Positions 26,160 to 35,270 of a DNA stretch of 64,000 bases are shown in pieces. The DNA comes from Nocardioides coralli (GTDB lineage Bacteria > Actinomycetota > Actinomycetes > Propionibacteriales > Nocardioidaceae): positions 682,001 through 746,000 of the forward strand of contig NZ_CP082273.1 in NCBI RefSeq assembly GCF_019880385.1, read 5' to 3'. Position numbers and translations under genes: made by a program. The notes beneath the pieces are model-generated. The model did no database searches and was not told the origin of the DNA. It was given only the letters and a program-made list of their open reading frames with translations. Numbering within the stretch: position 1 is the first letter of the stretch; every line of letters starts with the position of its first letter.

Positions 26160-27194
26160 ATGACCAGCCTCTCCGACGCCCCGCTGCTGCGGGCCGCGCG
26201 CGGCGAGCCCGTTCCCCACACGCCGGTCTGGTTCATGCGGCAGGCCGGCCGCTCCCTGCCGGAGTACCTCGCGATCCGCGAGGGCGTCGGCATGCTCGAG
26301 GCCTGCATGGACCCCGCGCTCGTCACCGAGATCACCCTGCAGCCGGTCCGCCGGTACGGCGTCGACGCCGCGATCTTCTTCTCCGACATCGTGCTGCCCC
26401 TCAAGGCCGTCGGCGTCGACCTCGACATCAAGCCCGGGGTCGGACCGGTCGTCGCCCAGCCGGTGCGGACCCTGGCCGACGTCGAGGCGATCCCCGACCT
26501 CGACCCGTCCCACGTCCCCTTCATCACCGAGGCGGTCCGGTCCCTGGTCGGAGAGCTCGGGGCCACCCCGCTGATCGGGTTCGCCGGTGCGCCCTTCACC
26601 GTCGCGTCCTACCTCGTCGAGGGCGGTCCGTCGAAGGACCAGGCCCGGACCAAGGCGATGATGTTCGGCGCCCCCGACGTGTGGGACGCCCTGATGCGCA
26701 AGATCGCGGGCATGGCCGCGGCCTACCTCGAGGTGCAGGTCGACGCCGGGGCGTCGGCGGTCCAGCTCTTCGACTCCTGGGCCGGGTCGCTGACGCCCGA
26801 GGACTACCGCGCCCACGTGATGCCCCACTCCGCGGCCGTGCTCGAGCGGGCCGGACGGCTGGGCGTGCCGCGGATCCACTTCGGTGTCGGCACCTCCGAG
26901 CTGCTCGCCGACATGGGCGAGGCCGGGGCCGACGTGGTCGGGGTCGACTTCCGCACCCCCCTCGCGGAGGCGATCGGCAAGGTCGGGGACCGCTCGGTGC
27001 AGGGCAACCTCGACCCCGCGCTGGTCTTCGCCCCGACCGAGGTGATGCTCGAGCGGGCCGCCCGGGTGCTGGACGCCGGTCGTACCGCGCGCGGCCACAT
27101 CTTCAACCTCGGCCACGGGGTGATCCCCACGACCGACCCGGACCAGCTCGCGCGGCTGACCGACTTCGTCCACGCCTACGAGCCGGAGGGCTGA
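26160..27194 (+). CDS. hemE: Uroporphyrinogen decarboxylase
   Basis: A 344-aa enzyme converting uroporphyrinogen III to coproporphyrinogen III in heme biosynthesis. The family's N-terminal signature [15 protein letters not shown] and the GFAGAPFT segment (with the conserved substrate-binding residues) are intact, as is FDSWAG. The ATG at 26160 gives the standard N-terminus. hemY and hemQ lie a little downstream, with a NYN gene inserted on the opposite strand. Confidence 0.96.
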   Translation: MTSLSDAPLLRAARGEPVPHTPVWFMRQAGRSLPEYLAIREGVGMLEACMDPALVTEITLQPVRRYGVDAAIFFSDIVLPLKAVGVDLDIKPGVGPVVAQPVRTLADVEAIPDLDPSHVPFITEAVRSLVGELGATPLIGFAGAPFTVASYLVEGGPSKDQARTKAMMFGAPDVWDALMRKIAGMAAAYLEVQVDAGASAVQLFDSWAGSLTPEDYRAHVMPHSAAVLERAGRLGVPRIHFGVGTSELLADMGEAGADVVGVDFRTPLAEAIGKVGDRSVQGNLDPALVFAPTEVMLERAARVLDAGRTARGHIFNLGHGVIPTTDPDQLARLTDFVHAYEPEG

Positions 27195-27201
27195 GGGCCG
27201 G

Positions 27202-27990
27202 TCAGGCCTTCTTGGTGGTCTTGCGCGCCGCGCGCTTGGCCGGCGCCTTCTTGGTGGCGGACTTCCGCGCCGGGCTCCCCTTGAGGGCGACCCCGAGCCG
27301 GCCCGTCTGGTCGCGGGTCTGGAGGAACGGCTGGTCGGCCACCAGGCTGCTGAGCTTGGCGTGACCGAAGCTGCGCGGGTCGAAGGACGGGTGGCTGCGT
27401 GCCAGGTGGCTGCCGACGTCGGAGAGGGAGGCCCAGCCGTCGTCGTCGGCGATCGCGTTGACCGCCTTGGTCAGGACGCTCTGCAGGTTGAGCTGTGGGG
27501 CGGTATCGCCCCCACCGTCCTCACCCGCGTCATCGTCGTCACCGTCGGTGCCGAGCACCTCCAGCTCGATGAACCGCGAGCATGCGTTCTGCAGCGAGAC
27601 CGGGGTCCGGCGACGTCCGAGGCCGTAGACGGTCTTGCCCGACTCCTGCAGCCGCAGCGCGAGGCTCGTGAAGTCGCTGTCGCTCGAGACGATCGCGAAC
27701 GCCTCCACGTTGCCGGCGTAGAGCAGGTCCATCGCGTCGATGATCAGTGCCGAGTCGGTGGCGTTCTTGCCGGTGGTGAAGGCGTTCTGGTGGATCGCGC
27801 GGATCGCCCGCGTGTTGAGCTCGCGACTCCAGCCCGACATCCGCGGCGACGTGAAGTCGCCGTAGGCGCGCCGGATCGTGGGGGTGCCGTACTTGGCCAG
27901 CTCGTCGAGGATCGCCTCGGCGTACTTCGGCGAGGTGTTGTCGGCGTCGATGAGGACGGCGATGCGTACGGCGCTCGAGTCGGACTCCAC
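27202..27990 (-). CDS. NYN-domain RNase with OST-HTH/LOTUS domain
   Basis: A 262-aa protein. Residues 8-145 form a NYN (PIN-like) nuclease domain: LIDADN gives two acidic residues, NATDSALIIDAMDLL two more, and SSDSDF the last. A LOTUS (OST-HTH) domain follows (about 168-240), a fold that binds RNA in other proteins, and the Lys- and Arg-rich tail probably binds nucleic acid too. Likely an endoribonuclease; target unknown. The GTG at 27990 lies 6 nt after TAGGGT on the minus strand. Confidence 0.87.
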   Translation of the reverse strand: MESDSSAVRIAVLIDADNTSPKYAEAILDELAKYGTPTIRRAYGDFTSPRMSGWSRELNTRAIRAIHQNAFTTGKNATDSALIIDAMDLLYAGNVEAFAIVSSDSDFTSLALRLQESGKTVYGLGRRRTPVSLQNACSRFIELEVLGTDGDDDDAGEDGGGDTAPQLNLQSVLTKAVNAIADDDGWASLSDVGSHLARSHPSFDPRSFGHAKLSSLVADQPFLQTRDQTGRLGVALKGSPARKSATKKAPAKRAARKTTKKA

Positions 27991-27996
27991 CCCGGC

Positions 27997-28006
27997 ACCC
28001 TAGTCT
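27997..28006. promoter_or_regulatory. Overlapping divergent -10 elements (NYN gene and hemY)
   Basis: On the minus strand TAGGGT (28002-27997) lies 6 nt from the NYN gene's GTG; on the plus strand TAGTCT (28001-28006) lies 7 nt from the hemY ATG. The two hexamers share the TA at 28001-28002. The two start codons are only 23 bp apart, so both messages are probably leaderless and RNA polymerase cannot serve both at once. Confidence 0.6.
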
Positions 28007-28013
28007 GGCCGTC

Positions 28014-29387
28014 ATGACCCCCCACCGGCGCACCGTCGTCGTGGGCGGCGGCATCGCGGGGCTGACCGCGGCCCACCTGCTGGCCGCAGCCGGCAGCGGG
28101 GAGGTGCTGGTGCTGGAGGGGAGCCCCGAGCTGGGTGGCAAGCTCCGGGTGGCCGAGGTCGGCGGGGTGACCGTCGACGTCGGCGCCGAGGCGATGCTCG
28201 CCCGGCGGCCGGAGGGGGTGGAGCTGCTCCGCTCGCTCGGGCTCGAGGTGGTGCACCCGACCGCGACCGGGTCCGGCCTCTGGAGCCGGGGAGCGGTCCG
28301 GCCGCTGCCGCGCACGCTGCTGGGGGTGCCGCTGGACCTCGCGGACCTGGCCGGCTCCGGGGTGCTCACCGCGGCGGGGCTCGAGCGGGTGCGCCGCGAG
28401 CCGGAGCTGCCCCCGACGCGGCTCGAGGGTGACGTCACGGTCGCCGACCTGGTCGCGGCGCGGCTCGGTCCCGAGGTGGTCGAGCGGCTCGTGGAGCCGC
28501 TGCTCGGCGGCGTCTACGCCGGTCACGCCTCGCTGCTCTCGGCGCGTGCGGCCACCCCGCATCTGGTGGCCCTGGCCGAACGGGGCTCGCTGCTCGAGGG
28601 CGCTGCGGCGCTGCCGGTCTCCGACGCACCGGTCTTCGCCGGGCTGGTCGGCGGGCTGGGGACGCTGCCGGCCGCGCTGGTGGCCACCGGCGACTTCGAG
28701 GTACGCATGGCGGCACCGGTGCGGGAGCTCGCCGCGGGATCGACCGGCGGGTTCCGGCTCACCGTCGGCTCGACGCGTGACCCCGAGACGGTGACCGCGG
28801 ACGCCGTGGTGCTGGCCTGCCCCGCCGCCCCCGCGGCCCGGTTGCTGGCCGGGGTCGCGCCCGCCGCGGCCACCGAGCTCGCGAGCGTCGAGTCGGCCTC
28901 GACGGTGGTGGTCACCCACGCCTTCCGCGCCACCGACCTCGGCGTGCTGGCCGACACCAGGGCCTCCGGGTTCCTCGTGCCGCCGGTCGAGGACCGCCGG
29001 ATCAAGGCGGCGACGTACTCCTTCGCGAAGTGGGAGTGGGTCCGCGCCGCCGGCGACGGCCTCCTGCTGCTGCGGACCTCGGCGGGCCGGCACCGCGAGG
29101 AGGCGGCGCTCCAGCGGACCGACGAAGAGCTGGTCGCCGACTCGCTGGCCGAGCTCGCGGCCGCCACCGGGACCACCGCCCGACCGGTCGACAGCCACGT
29201 GCAGCGGTGGGGCGGCGCGCTGCCGCAGTACGCCGTCGGCCACCTCGACCGCGTGGCCCGGGTCCGCGAGGCCGTGGCGGCGGTGCCCGGGCTGGCCGTG
29301 TGCGGGGCGGCGTACGACGGGGTGGGGGTGCCGGCCGTGATCGGCTCGGCCCGCCGGGCTGTGGCCTCGCTCACCCCGGCAGAATGA
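28014..29387 (+). CDS. hemY: Coproporphyrinogen III oxidase (HemY/CgoX type)
   Basis: A 457-aa FAD enzyme. The Rossmann motif [12 protein letters not shown] is at the N-terminus, followed by ELGGKLR, typical of the protoporphyrinogen oxidase family. In actinobacteria these soluble enzymes oxidise coproporphyrinogen III to coproporphyrin III, the step before iron insertion and HemQ. hemQ follows 4 bp downstream, which supports this assignment over the classical protoporphyrinogen route. Leaderless start at 28014 after TAGTCT. Confidence 0.94.
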   Translation: MTPHRRTVVVGGGIAGLTAAHLLAAAGSGEVLVLEGSPELGGKLRVAEVGGVTVDVGAEAMLARRPEGVELLRSLGLEVVHPTATGSGLWSRGAVRPLPRTLLGVPLDLADLAGSGVLTAAGLERVRREPELPPTRLEGDVTVADLVAARLGPEVVERLVEPLLGGVYAGHASLLSARAATPHLVALAERGSLLEGAAALPVSDAPVFAGLVGGLGTLPAALVATGDFEVRMAAPVRELAAGSTGGFRLTVGSTRDPETVTADAVVLACPAAPAARLLAGVAPAAATELASVESASTVVVTHAFRATDLGVLADTRASGFLVPPVEDRRIKAATYSFAKWEWVRAAGDGLLLLRTSAGRHREEAALQRTDEELVADSLAELAAATGTTARPVDSHVQRWGGALPQYAVGHLDRVARVREAVAAVPGLAVCGAAYDGVGVPAVIGSARRAVASLTPAE

Positions 29388-29391
29388 GGGC

Positions 29392-30090
29392 ATGACCTCG
29401 AAGGCTGCCCGCACCAAGGAGCTCAACGACACCATCCGCTACACGATGTGGTCGGTGTTCCGGCTCGTCACGCCGCTCGGCGAGGACGACCGCACCAAGG
29501 AGATCGCCGACCTCGAGGCGTTCCTCGAGGTGCTCGGCGAGGGTGACGTCGTGGTGCGCGGGATCTACGACGTCTCGGGGCTGCGCGCCGACGCCGACGT
29601 CATGGTGTGGTGGCACGCGGCGACCAGCGAGGAGCTGCAGGACGCGTACAACGCCTTCCGCCGCACCGCCTTCGGGCAGCGGCTGGCGCCGGTGTGGTCG
29701 CAGATGGCGCTCCACCGGCCGGCGGAGTTCAACAAGAGCCACATCCCGGCGTTCCTCGCCGACGAGGAGCCCCGCCGGCACGTGTGCGTCTACCCGTTCG
29801 TGCGGTCCTACGAGTGGTACCTGCTCGAGGAGTCCGAGCGGCGCGGGATGCTCGCCGAGCACGGCCAGATGGCTCGCGGCTTCCCCGACGTCCGCGCCAA
29901 CACGGTGGCGTCCTTCGCGCTCGGCGACTACGAGTGGATGCTCGCCTTCGAGGCCGACGAGCTCCACCGGATCGTCGACCTGATGCGTCACCTGCGCGCC
30001 TCCACCGCCCGCCGTCACGTCCGCGAGGAGGTGCCGTTCTACACCGGCACCCGCGCCACGCCGGCCGAGCTGCTGCAGCGCCTGCCCTGA
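29392..30090 (+). CDS. hemQ: Coproheme decarboxylase HemQ (ChdC)
   Basis: A 232-aa chlorite dismutase-fold protein that converts coproheme to heme b with peroxide, the last step of the coproporphyrin-dependent pathway. The catalytic Tyr segment [12 protein letters not shown] and the heme-ligand His region [13 protein letters not shown] are present. It shares an operon with hemY. Co-occurrence of hemE, hemY and hemQ fixes the pathway; the ferrochelatase gene is not in the window. Confidence 0.95.
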   Translation: MTSKAARTKELNDTIRYTMWSVFRLVTPLGEDDRTKEIADLEAFLEVLGEGDVVVRGIYDVSGLRADADVMVWWHAATSEELQDAYNAFRRTAFGQRLAPVWSQMALHRPAEFNKSHIPAFLADEEPRRHVCVYPFVRSYEWYLLEESERRGMLAEHGQMARGFPDVRANTVASFALGDYEWMLAFEADELHRIVDLMRHLRASTARRHVREEVPFYTGTRATPAELLQRLP

Positions 30091-30094
30091 CCCC

Positions 30095-30152
30095 GCCGAC
30101 CCGTCACTCCAGCTGGTTCAGACCCCGCCGAGCCGTCACTCCGGCACGGTGG
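30095..30152 (+). repeat. Two copies of a 26-bp repeat at 32-bp period (left cluster)
   Basis: Two copies begin at 30095 and 30127, exactly 32 bp apart, in the short gap between the converging ends of hemQ and the flavoprotein gene. The shared core is CCGTCACT. The first copy is close to the consensus GCCGASCCGTCACTYCAGCT, continuing GGTTC; the second decays after base 16. The same repeat is found at the other end of the ethanolamine-type module (36537-36775). Confidence 0.82.
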
Positions 30153-30164
30153 TGACCCGCCGCG

Positions 30165-32606
30165 TCAGCGGATCCGCTCGTTGTCCGGGTCGACCAGCGA
30201 GCGGCTGCTGACCTCGACGGCCACCGACGTGCCCGCGACGTCCACGTCGTAGTCCCGCTCGCGGGCCTCCTTGAGGGTCAGCACCGAGTGGTCCGGCGCC
30301 CACACCCAGGCCAGCCCCACACAGGCCCCGAGCTCGTCGCTCCAGGCGGCGGAGGTCACCTGGCCGCAGGCTGCGCCCTCGCTCGTCAGCAGCTCGCCGC
30401 CCCAGATCATCGCGTCCGGGTCGGTCAGCCGCAGCGAGAGCAGCCGCCGGGTGACCCCGTCGGCTTTGGCGCGCTCCACCTGCTCGCGGCCGAGGAAGTG
30501 GCGGTCGGAGGACAGGTCGCAGGTGAAGCTCAGCCCGGCGTGCACCGGGCCGTAGTCCGGGGTGAGCTCCCGCCCGAACGCCCGGTAGCCCTTCTCGAGC
30601 CGCAGCGCGTCGATCGCGTGGTAGCCGGCCGGCACCGCGACGTCCCGGCCAGCCTCCATCAGCGTCTCGTAGACACCGGCGGCGTACTCGGTCGGCACCG
30701 ACACCTCCCACCCCAGCTCGCCGACGTAGGTGAGTCGCGTCGCTCGGACCAGGGCGTGCCCGAGGGGCAGCAACCGGCTGGTCCCGAAGGGGAACGCCTC
30801 GTCGCTGAGGTCGTCGTCGGTCAGCTGGCTCAGCAGCTCGCGCGATCCCGGCCCCATCACGCCGTACGTCGCCAACGAGTTCGTGGCGTCCACGACCGTG
30901 CACCGCTGGTCGGCGTCGACGTGGCGGCGGATCCAGTCGAGGTCCCGTCGCCCGGCGCCGGCGGTGCTGAAGACGAGGAACTCGTCCCCGGCGACCCGGG
31001 TCACGGTGACGTCGGCCTCGTAGCAGCCGCGCGCGTTCAGCATCCCGGTGTAGACGGTGCGACCCGGCGCGACGTCCACGTCGGCGGTGCACAGCCACTG
31101 GAGCACCTCGACGGCGTCGCGGCCGAGTAGGGAGTACTTCGAGAACGAGGTCTGGTCGAACACCGCGACCGCCGAGTGGGTGGCGCGTTGCTCGGCAGCG
31201 CAGGCCTCGAGCCAGTCCGGCTTCCCCCACCCGTGCGACTGCTCCTGGGCGCCCGGCTGGAAGAACAGCGCCCGCTCCCACCCGTTCTTGGTGCCGAAGA
31301 CGGCCCCAGCGTCGGCGAGGTGCTGGTGGGTGGGGGAGCGGCGCAGGCCGCGGCCGCGCTGCATCTCCCGGGTCGGCCACGGCACCCGGTAGTGCATGCC
31401 GAGCACCTCCACCACCCGCTCCCGCAGCCAGCGCGGGTTGCCGTCCGCGGCCGAGAAGCGGCGGATGTCCACCCCGTGGAGGTCGCTGGTGGGCTCGCCC
31501 TCGACGATCCACTCCGCGAGGGCACGCCCGGCACCACCCGCGCTGGCGATCCCGACGGAGTTGAAGCCCGCACCGACGTAGAACCCGCGCAGCTCGGGCG
31601 CTGCCCCGAGCAGGAAGTTGTTGTCCGGGGTGAAGCTCTCCGGCCCGTTGTAGAACTGCCGGATCCCCGTTTTCTCGAGGGCCGGGATCCGCTCCACGGC
31701 GTTCTCCATGACGATCGAGAACTGCTCCCAGTCCTCCTCGAGGAGCTGGAAGGAGAACGGGTACGGGACGTCGGCGGGCGCGACCCACGGCTTCGCCTCG
31801 GGCTCGAACCCGCCGACCACGAGCCCGCCGACCTCCTCCTTGAAGTAGGACCAGCCGTCCGGGTCGCGCAGGATCGGCAGCCGCGAGTGGACGCCCTCGA
31901 TCTGGTCGGTGACCACGTAGAAGTGCTCGGCGGAGTGGAGCGGCACGGTCACCCCGCACATGGCCCCCACCTGGGCTGCCCACTGGCCGGCGCAGTTGAC
32001 CACCACCTCGGTCTCGACGTACCCCGCGTCGGTCTCGACGCCGGTCACCGCACCCTGGGCGGAGGTGATCCCCGTGACCCGGACGCCCTCCAGGATCCGG
32101 ACGCCACGGTCGCGGGCGCCCTTGGCGAGCGACTGGGTCAGGTCGGTCGGGTTGGCGGTGCCGTCGCCGGGCAGCCACAGCGCGCCGACGAGCCCGTCGG
32201 TCGAGATCAGCGGCCAGTGCTCGGCTGCCTGTTCGGGGCTGATCAGCTCCGCGTCCATCCCGTACGCCGCCCCGGCGGCCGCGGTGCGCCGCAGCTGCAC
32301 CAGTCGCTCGTCGGTGCGGGCGAGGATCAGGCCGCCGTTCTGCTTGTAGCCGGTGGCGAGGCCGACTTCGTCCTCGAGCTGCCGGTAGAGGTCGGTGGAG
32401 TACTGCACCAGCTCGGTGCCGGTCTGGCTCGTGCGCAGCAGCCCCACCAGCCCCGCCGCGTGCCAGGTGGTGCCGCAGGACAGCTCGCCCTGCTCGAGGA
32501 GGACCACGTCGGTCCAGCCGAGTCGGGCGAGGTGGTAGGCGACGCTGGCGCCGATGACGCCGCCACCGACGATGACGACCTGGCTCCGCTCCGGCAGGGT
32601 GCTCAT
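30165..32606 (-). CDS. Dimethylglycine oxidase/sarcosine dehydrogenase-like flavoprotein
   Basis: An 813-aa two-part enzyme. The N-terminal DAO-type FAD domain has VVIVGGGVIGASVAYHLA (10-27) and TTWHAAGL, in which His49 matches the covalently flavinylated His of dimethylglycine dehydrogenases. From about residue 430 comes a GcvT-like tetrahydrofolate domain pair (YVGELGWEVSVP, FLGREQ). In characterised relatives the FAD part oxidises an N-methyl group and the folate part captures formaldehyde as methylene-THF. So the substrate is likely an N-methylated amine. It is coupled to the kinase gene (ATGA overlap at 32603-32606) and presumably acts on the same compound. Confidence 0.85.
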   Translation of the reverse strand: MSTLPERSQVVIVGGGVIGASVAYHLARLGWTDVVLLEQGELSCGTTWHAAGLVGLLRTSQTGTELVQYSTDLYRQLEDEVGLATGYKQNGGLILARTDERLVQLRRTAAAGAAYGMDAELISPEQAAEHWPLISTDGLVGALWLPGDGTANPTDLTQSLAKGARDRGVRILEGVRVTGITSAQGAVTGVETDAGYVETEVVVNCAGQWAAQVGAMCGVTVPLHSAEHFYVVTDQIEGVHSRLPILRDPDGWSYFKEEVGGLVVGGFEPEAKPWVAPADVPYPFSFQLLEEDWEQFSIVMENAVERIPALEKTGIRQFYNGPESFTPDNNFLLGAAPELRGFYVGAGFNSVGIASAGGAGRALAEWIVEGEPTSDLHGVDIRRFSAADGNPRWLRERVVEVLGMHYRVPWPTREMQRGRGLRRSPTHQHLADAGAVFGTKNGWERALFFQPGAQEQSHGWGKPDWLEACAAEQRATHSAVAVFDQTSFSKYSLLGRDAVEVLQWLCTADVDVAPGRTVYTGMLNARGCYEADVTVTRVAGDEFLVFSTAGAGRRDLDWIRRHVDADQRCTVVDATNSLATYGVMGPGSRELLSQLTDDDLSDEAFPFGTSRLLPLGHALVRATRLTYVGELGWEVSVPTEYAAGVYETLMEAGRDVAVPAGYHAIDALRLEKGYRAFGRELTPDYGPVHAGLSFTCDLSSDRHFLGREQVERAKADGVTRRLLSLRLTDPDAMIWGGELLTSEGAACGQVTSAAWSDELGACVGLAWVWAPDHSVLTLKEARERDYDVDVAGTSVAVEVSSRSLVDPDNERIR

Positions 32607-33532
32607 GCGCGGCTCGCCTCCTCCAGCAACCGGTCGAACCCGGGGTCGGCGAAGTCGGCCCGCGCCTTCTCGTAGCGGTCGTCGCCCCAGGCGCGGAAGT
32701 CGAAGTCGAGGGGGCTCGTGGCGGCCTGGATGTAGCCCCACAGCGCCCAGCCGTAGCGGGAGACCGTCGACTGCAGCCGCACCCGCGCGATCTTCGCGGC
32801 CAGGTCGACCGACGCGTCGTCGGCGTAGTAGGCGCGCGTCAGCTCCTCGGTCTGCTCGAGGCTGAGGTCGCACTCCGTGGCGATGTTGCCGAGCTCGAAG
32901 GACGGCTCGTTGTTGCCGGAGTACTCGTAGTCGATGATCCAGATCCGCTCGCCGTCGTCGAGGAAATTCTCCGCGAGCGTGTCGTTGTTGCACGGCAGGG
33001 TCGGCTCCGGGTGGTGCGCGAGGCTTCGTCGGATGCGGTCGAAGTCATCGAGGTGGTCGGTGTAGGTCGCCGGGTGCGCGAACCCTCGCCCGCGGACCAG
33101 CTCGAGGTAGCCGGCCTGCCGGCGGAACATGTCGAAGTCGCCCTCGAACCGCGGGCCGCAGTGCAGCTGGCGGCAGGCCCGTGCCACCCGGCCGACGACC
33201 TCGCCGTCGGCCTGGAAGGACTCGTTGCTGAGGGTCGTCGACTCGATGAAGCCGACCACGAGCACGCCGAGGTCGGGCCGGTAGTCGACGTACGGCGCGC
33301 CGACTCCGGACTGCTCGGCGGCCCGGGTGTTGGCGGCCTCCTGGTCGCGCTCGATGCCGAGCAGGGCCGCGTCGCTCTGGTCGAGCCGGGCCACGAAGCA
33401 GCCGTCGGGCGTGGTGACCTTGACGTTGTGGTTGGTCAGGCCGCCGGGGAGCGGCTCGATGGTGCGGGGTGCCCCACGCAGGGCATCCACCTGGTCGCAG
33501 ATCTCCTCGATCCGGCTGCTGGTCCACTCCAT
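32603..33532 (-). CDS. Choline/ethanolamine kinase-like phosphotransferase
   Basis: A 309-aa aminoglycoside-phosphotransferase-fold kinase. The Gly-rich substrate loop PGGLTN is at 29-34. The catalytic loop NNDTLAEN gives Asp184 and Asn189, and the metal motif DYE gives Asp201 and Glu203. The wording IWIIDYEYSGNNEPSFELGN is that of LicA-type choline and ethanolamine kinases. It would phosphorylate an amino alcohol. It is the first gene of an operon with the flavoprotein and faces the HAD gene across a GntR-type operator; an ethanolamine permease is 1.7 kb away in the same regulon. Confidence 0.85.
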   Translation of the reverse strand: MEWTSSRIEEICDQVDALRGAPRTIEPLPGGLTNHNVKVTTPDGCFVARLDQSDAALLGIERDQEAANTRAAEQSGVGAPYVDYRPDLGVLVVGFIESTTLSNESFQADGEVVGRVARACRQLHCGPRFEGDFDMFRRQAGYLELVRGRGFAHPATYTDHLDDFDRIRRSLAHHPEPTLPCNNDTLAENFLDDGERIWIIDYEYSGNNEPSFELGNIATECDLSLEQTEELTRAYYADDASVDLAAKIARVRLQSTVSRYGWALWGYIQAATSPLDFDFRAWGDDRYEKARADFADPGFDRLLEEASRA

Positions 33533-33616
33533 CGGCTCACCTCGTGACGCCCGCTCCTCGAGCCGGCCCTCCGACCGGCCGGACCCGTCCCGACACGCTA
33601 GGGCAACCCCCGCTAA

Positions 33617-33628
33617 AGGTCTAGACTT
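33617..33628. promoter_or_regulatory. GntR/UTRA operator, site 1
   Basis: AGGTCTAGACTT, differing by one base from the perfect palindrome at 35207-35218. It lies between the divergent kinase and HAD genes. TAGACT within it (33622-33627) can serve as the -10 of the HAD gene, so binding would block that promoter. The GGTCTAGACC core matches known operators of UTRA-domain GntR proteins such as DasR. Confidence 0.8.
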
Positions 33629-33658
33629 CCGTCCGGTCGTCGAGGGAGGGAGGGGCAG

Positions 33659-34363
33659 ATGGACGCCTCGGAGGTGCTCGCGCAGTGGTCCGCCCGCGAA
33701 CCGCGCGCCCTGCTGCTCGACTTCAACGGCACGCTCTCCGACGACGAGCACCTGCTGCAGGAGATCTTCGCGGGGATCGTCGCCGACCGCTGGGGCGGCA
33801 CCCTCACCGACGAGGACTACCGGACCCGGCTGCTCGGACTGAGCGACCGCGAGATCGCCGTCCGGCTGGCACACGAGCACGGTGATGCCGACGAGGGCGC
33901 CGTCGAGGAGATGCTCGCGACCCGGCAGGAGCGCTACCTGGCACGGACCGACGGCGGCACGACCGTCACGGAGGCCGCCCGCACCCTCGTGCGTGAGCTG
34001 CGGGACGCGGGTGCGAGGACCGGCGTGGTGACCGGGGCGCAACGCGTCGAGGTCGAGCACGTGCTGGCCGCGAGCGGTCTCGCGGACGCCTTCGACGTGG
34101 TGGTCTGCGAGGAGGACGTGCGGGCCGGGAAGCCCGATCCCGAGGGGTACCTGCGTGCGGCCGGCGCCCTCGGCGTACCCGTCGAGGCATGTCTGGTCTT
34201 CGAGGACTCAGGTGTCGGCGTCCAGGCGGCCCGAGGAGCAGGGATGACGGTCGTCGGCGTCAGCGGTGGCACGGACCCGGGGCGGTTGCACGAGGCGGAC
34301 GCCGTGGTCGCGCGGCTCGGCGAGATGCCGGGTGAGCCGTCGCGCGGGTCAGCCGGCGGGTGA
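33659..34363 (+). CDS. HAD-superfamily hydrolase with altered motif I
   Basis: A 234-aa HAD protein of the beta-phosphoglucomutase/phosphoglycolate-phosphatase group: nucleophile Asp21 in DFNGTL, then a helical cap, VVTGA, and RAGKPDP and FEDSGVG for the Lys and Asp. Motif I is DFNGT rather than DFDGT, so the Asp at position +2 that acts as acid/base is Asn23. It may be a slow phosphatase, a different phosphotransferase or a hydrolase of another bond. It shares its promoter region with the kinase gene and its 3' end overlaps gntR by 15 bp. Confidence 0.83.
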   Translation: MDASEVLAQWSAREPRALLLDFNGTLSDDEHLLQEIFAGIVADRWGGTLTDEDYRTRLLGLSDREIAVRLAHEHGDADEGAVEEMLATRQERYLARTDGGTTVTEAARTLVRELRDAGARTGVVTGAQRVEVEHVLAASGLADAFDVVVCEEDVRAGKPDPEGYLRAAGALGVPVEACLVFEDSGVGVQAARGAGMTVVGVSGGTDPGRLHEADAVVARLGEMPGEPSRGSAGG

Positions 34364-35158
34364 GGCCGCGCCCCATGCGAGGGCGCTGGAGATCCGGCTG
34401 GTCATGGTGAGGCGGGCCCGGTCGGCGCGGAAGAGGTCGCGGGCGAACTCGATGCGCACGCCGTCCGCGGTCTCGGTCGTCCGGATGACGCGGAGCAGCA
34501 GCGCACCGGGCTCGACGTCGAGCAGCGCCGCCACCTCCTCGTCGGCCACGGCTGGCTCGACCTCCTCCAGCGCGTGTGCGGGCACGTGTCCGTAGCCGCT
34601 GCTCATCAGCCCGTAGAGGGACCCGCTGAGGTCCTCGTCGAGCAGCTCGGGGAAGGCGGCGACGGGCAGCCAGGTGTCCTCCAGCGCGACCGGCTCGTCG
34701 TTGGCCAGCCGCACCTTCTTCACGCGGTACGCCGCCTCGCCGGCCGCCAACTCGAGCGCGTCACGCACGTCGTCCGGCGGCGCCTCCTGCGTGGCCGAGA
34801 CGACGATGCCGCCGGGGCGGACCGCCGAGCGGCGCATCTGCTCGGTGAAGCCGGGCAGCCCCGTGAGGTCGTGCTCGACGCGGGGCTCACGGACGAAGGT
34901 GCCGCCACCGCGACCACGCCGACGCTGGATGAGCAGCTTCTCCTCCAACGACGCGAGAGCCTGGCGCAGCGTCATCCGGCTGACGGCGAAGAGTGCCGCC
35001 AGCTCGCTCTCGGGCGGCAGCCGGTCGCCGGGGGAGAGCGCACCGGCCCGCACCTGCCCCTCGAGCCACTGCTCGATCCAGGCGTGGGCCGGGCTGGTGC
35101 CCCGGTCGTCGGGCGAGATCGCGTCGAAGGGCGGCTCCGACCCGTCGAAGATCCGCAT
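34349..35158 (-). CDS. GntR-family regulator with UTRA ligand domain (HutC subfamily)
   Basis: A 269-aa regulator: winged helix at about residues 22-92 (PPESELAALFAVSRMTLRQALASLEEKLL, then the RRGRGGGTFV wing) and a UTRA domain from about 105 to the end. UTRA ligands in known members are small, often phosphorylated metabolites. The perfect palindrome at 35207-35218 and a weaker half-site at 35168-35174 lie between it and the permease gene, and a near-identical site lies by the kinase gene, so it probably controls itself and the whole module. The 3' end overlaps that of the HAD gene by 15 bp. Confidence 0.9.
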   Translation of the reverse strand: MRIFDGSEPPFDAISPDDRGTSPAHAWIEQWLEGQVRAGALSPGDRLPPESELAALFAVSRMTLRQALASLEEKLLIQRRRGRGGGTFVREPRVEHDLTGLPGFTEQMRRSAVRPGGIVVSATQEAPPDDVRDALELAAGEAAYRVKKVRLANDEPVALEDTWLPVAAFPELLDEDLSGSLYGLMSSGYGHVPAHALEEVEPAVADEEVAALLDVEPGALLLRVIRTTETADGVRIEFARDLFRADRARLTMTSRISSALAWGAASPAG

Positions 35159-35167
35159 GGAGGCAGC

Positions 35168-35174
35168 CTAGACC
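35168..35174. promoter_or_regulatory. Degenerate GntR half-site near the gntR start
   Basis: CTAGACC matches the right half of the operator and lies 10 bp upstream of the gntR ATG. It could be a weak auxiliary site for autoregulation. The match is short and may be chance. Confidence 0.35.
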
Positions 35175-35206
35175 GGTGGCCCACGTCCCCGGCCGACTCC
35201 GGCCCA

Positions 35207-35218
35207 AGGTCTAGACCT
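35207..35218. promoter_or_regulatory. GntR/UTRA operator, site 2 (perfect palindrome)
   Basis: AGGTCTAGACCT is a perfect 12-bp palindrome in the gap between gntR and the permease gene. TACAGT at 35235-35240 is a good -10 for the permease, and the operator covers the corresponding -35 region, so the natural reading is repression of both divergent genes. The core GGTCTAGACC is that of DasR-like GntR regulators. Confidence 0.83.
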
Positions 35219-35270
35219 ATTGGTGACGGAGGCCTACAGTCAGGGCGCAACGCAGCCACCGGGAGGGACC

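Noticed and set aside
33617..35218. The GGTCTAGAC sites as DasR sites for GlcNAc control
   Set aside because: The core is the same, but outer bases differ from the known TGGTCTAGACCA and a local GntR with UTRA is encoded between the sites. DasR cross-binding is not excluded.
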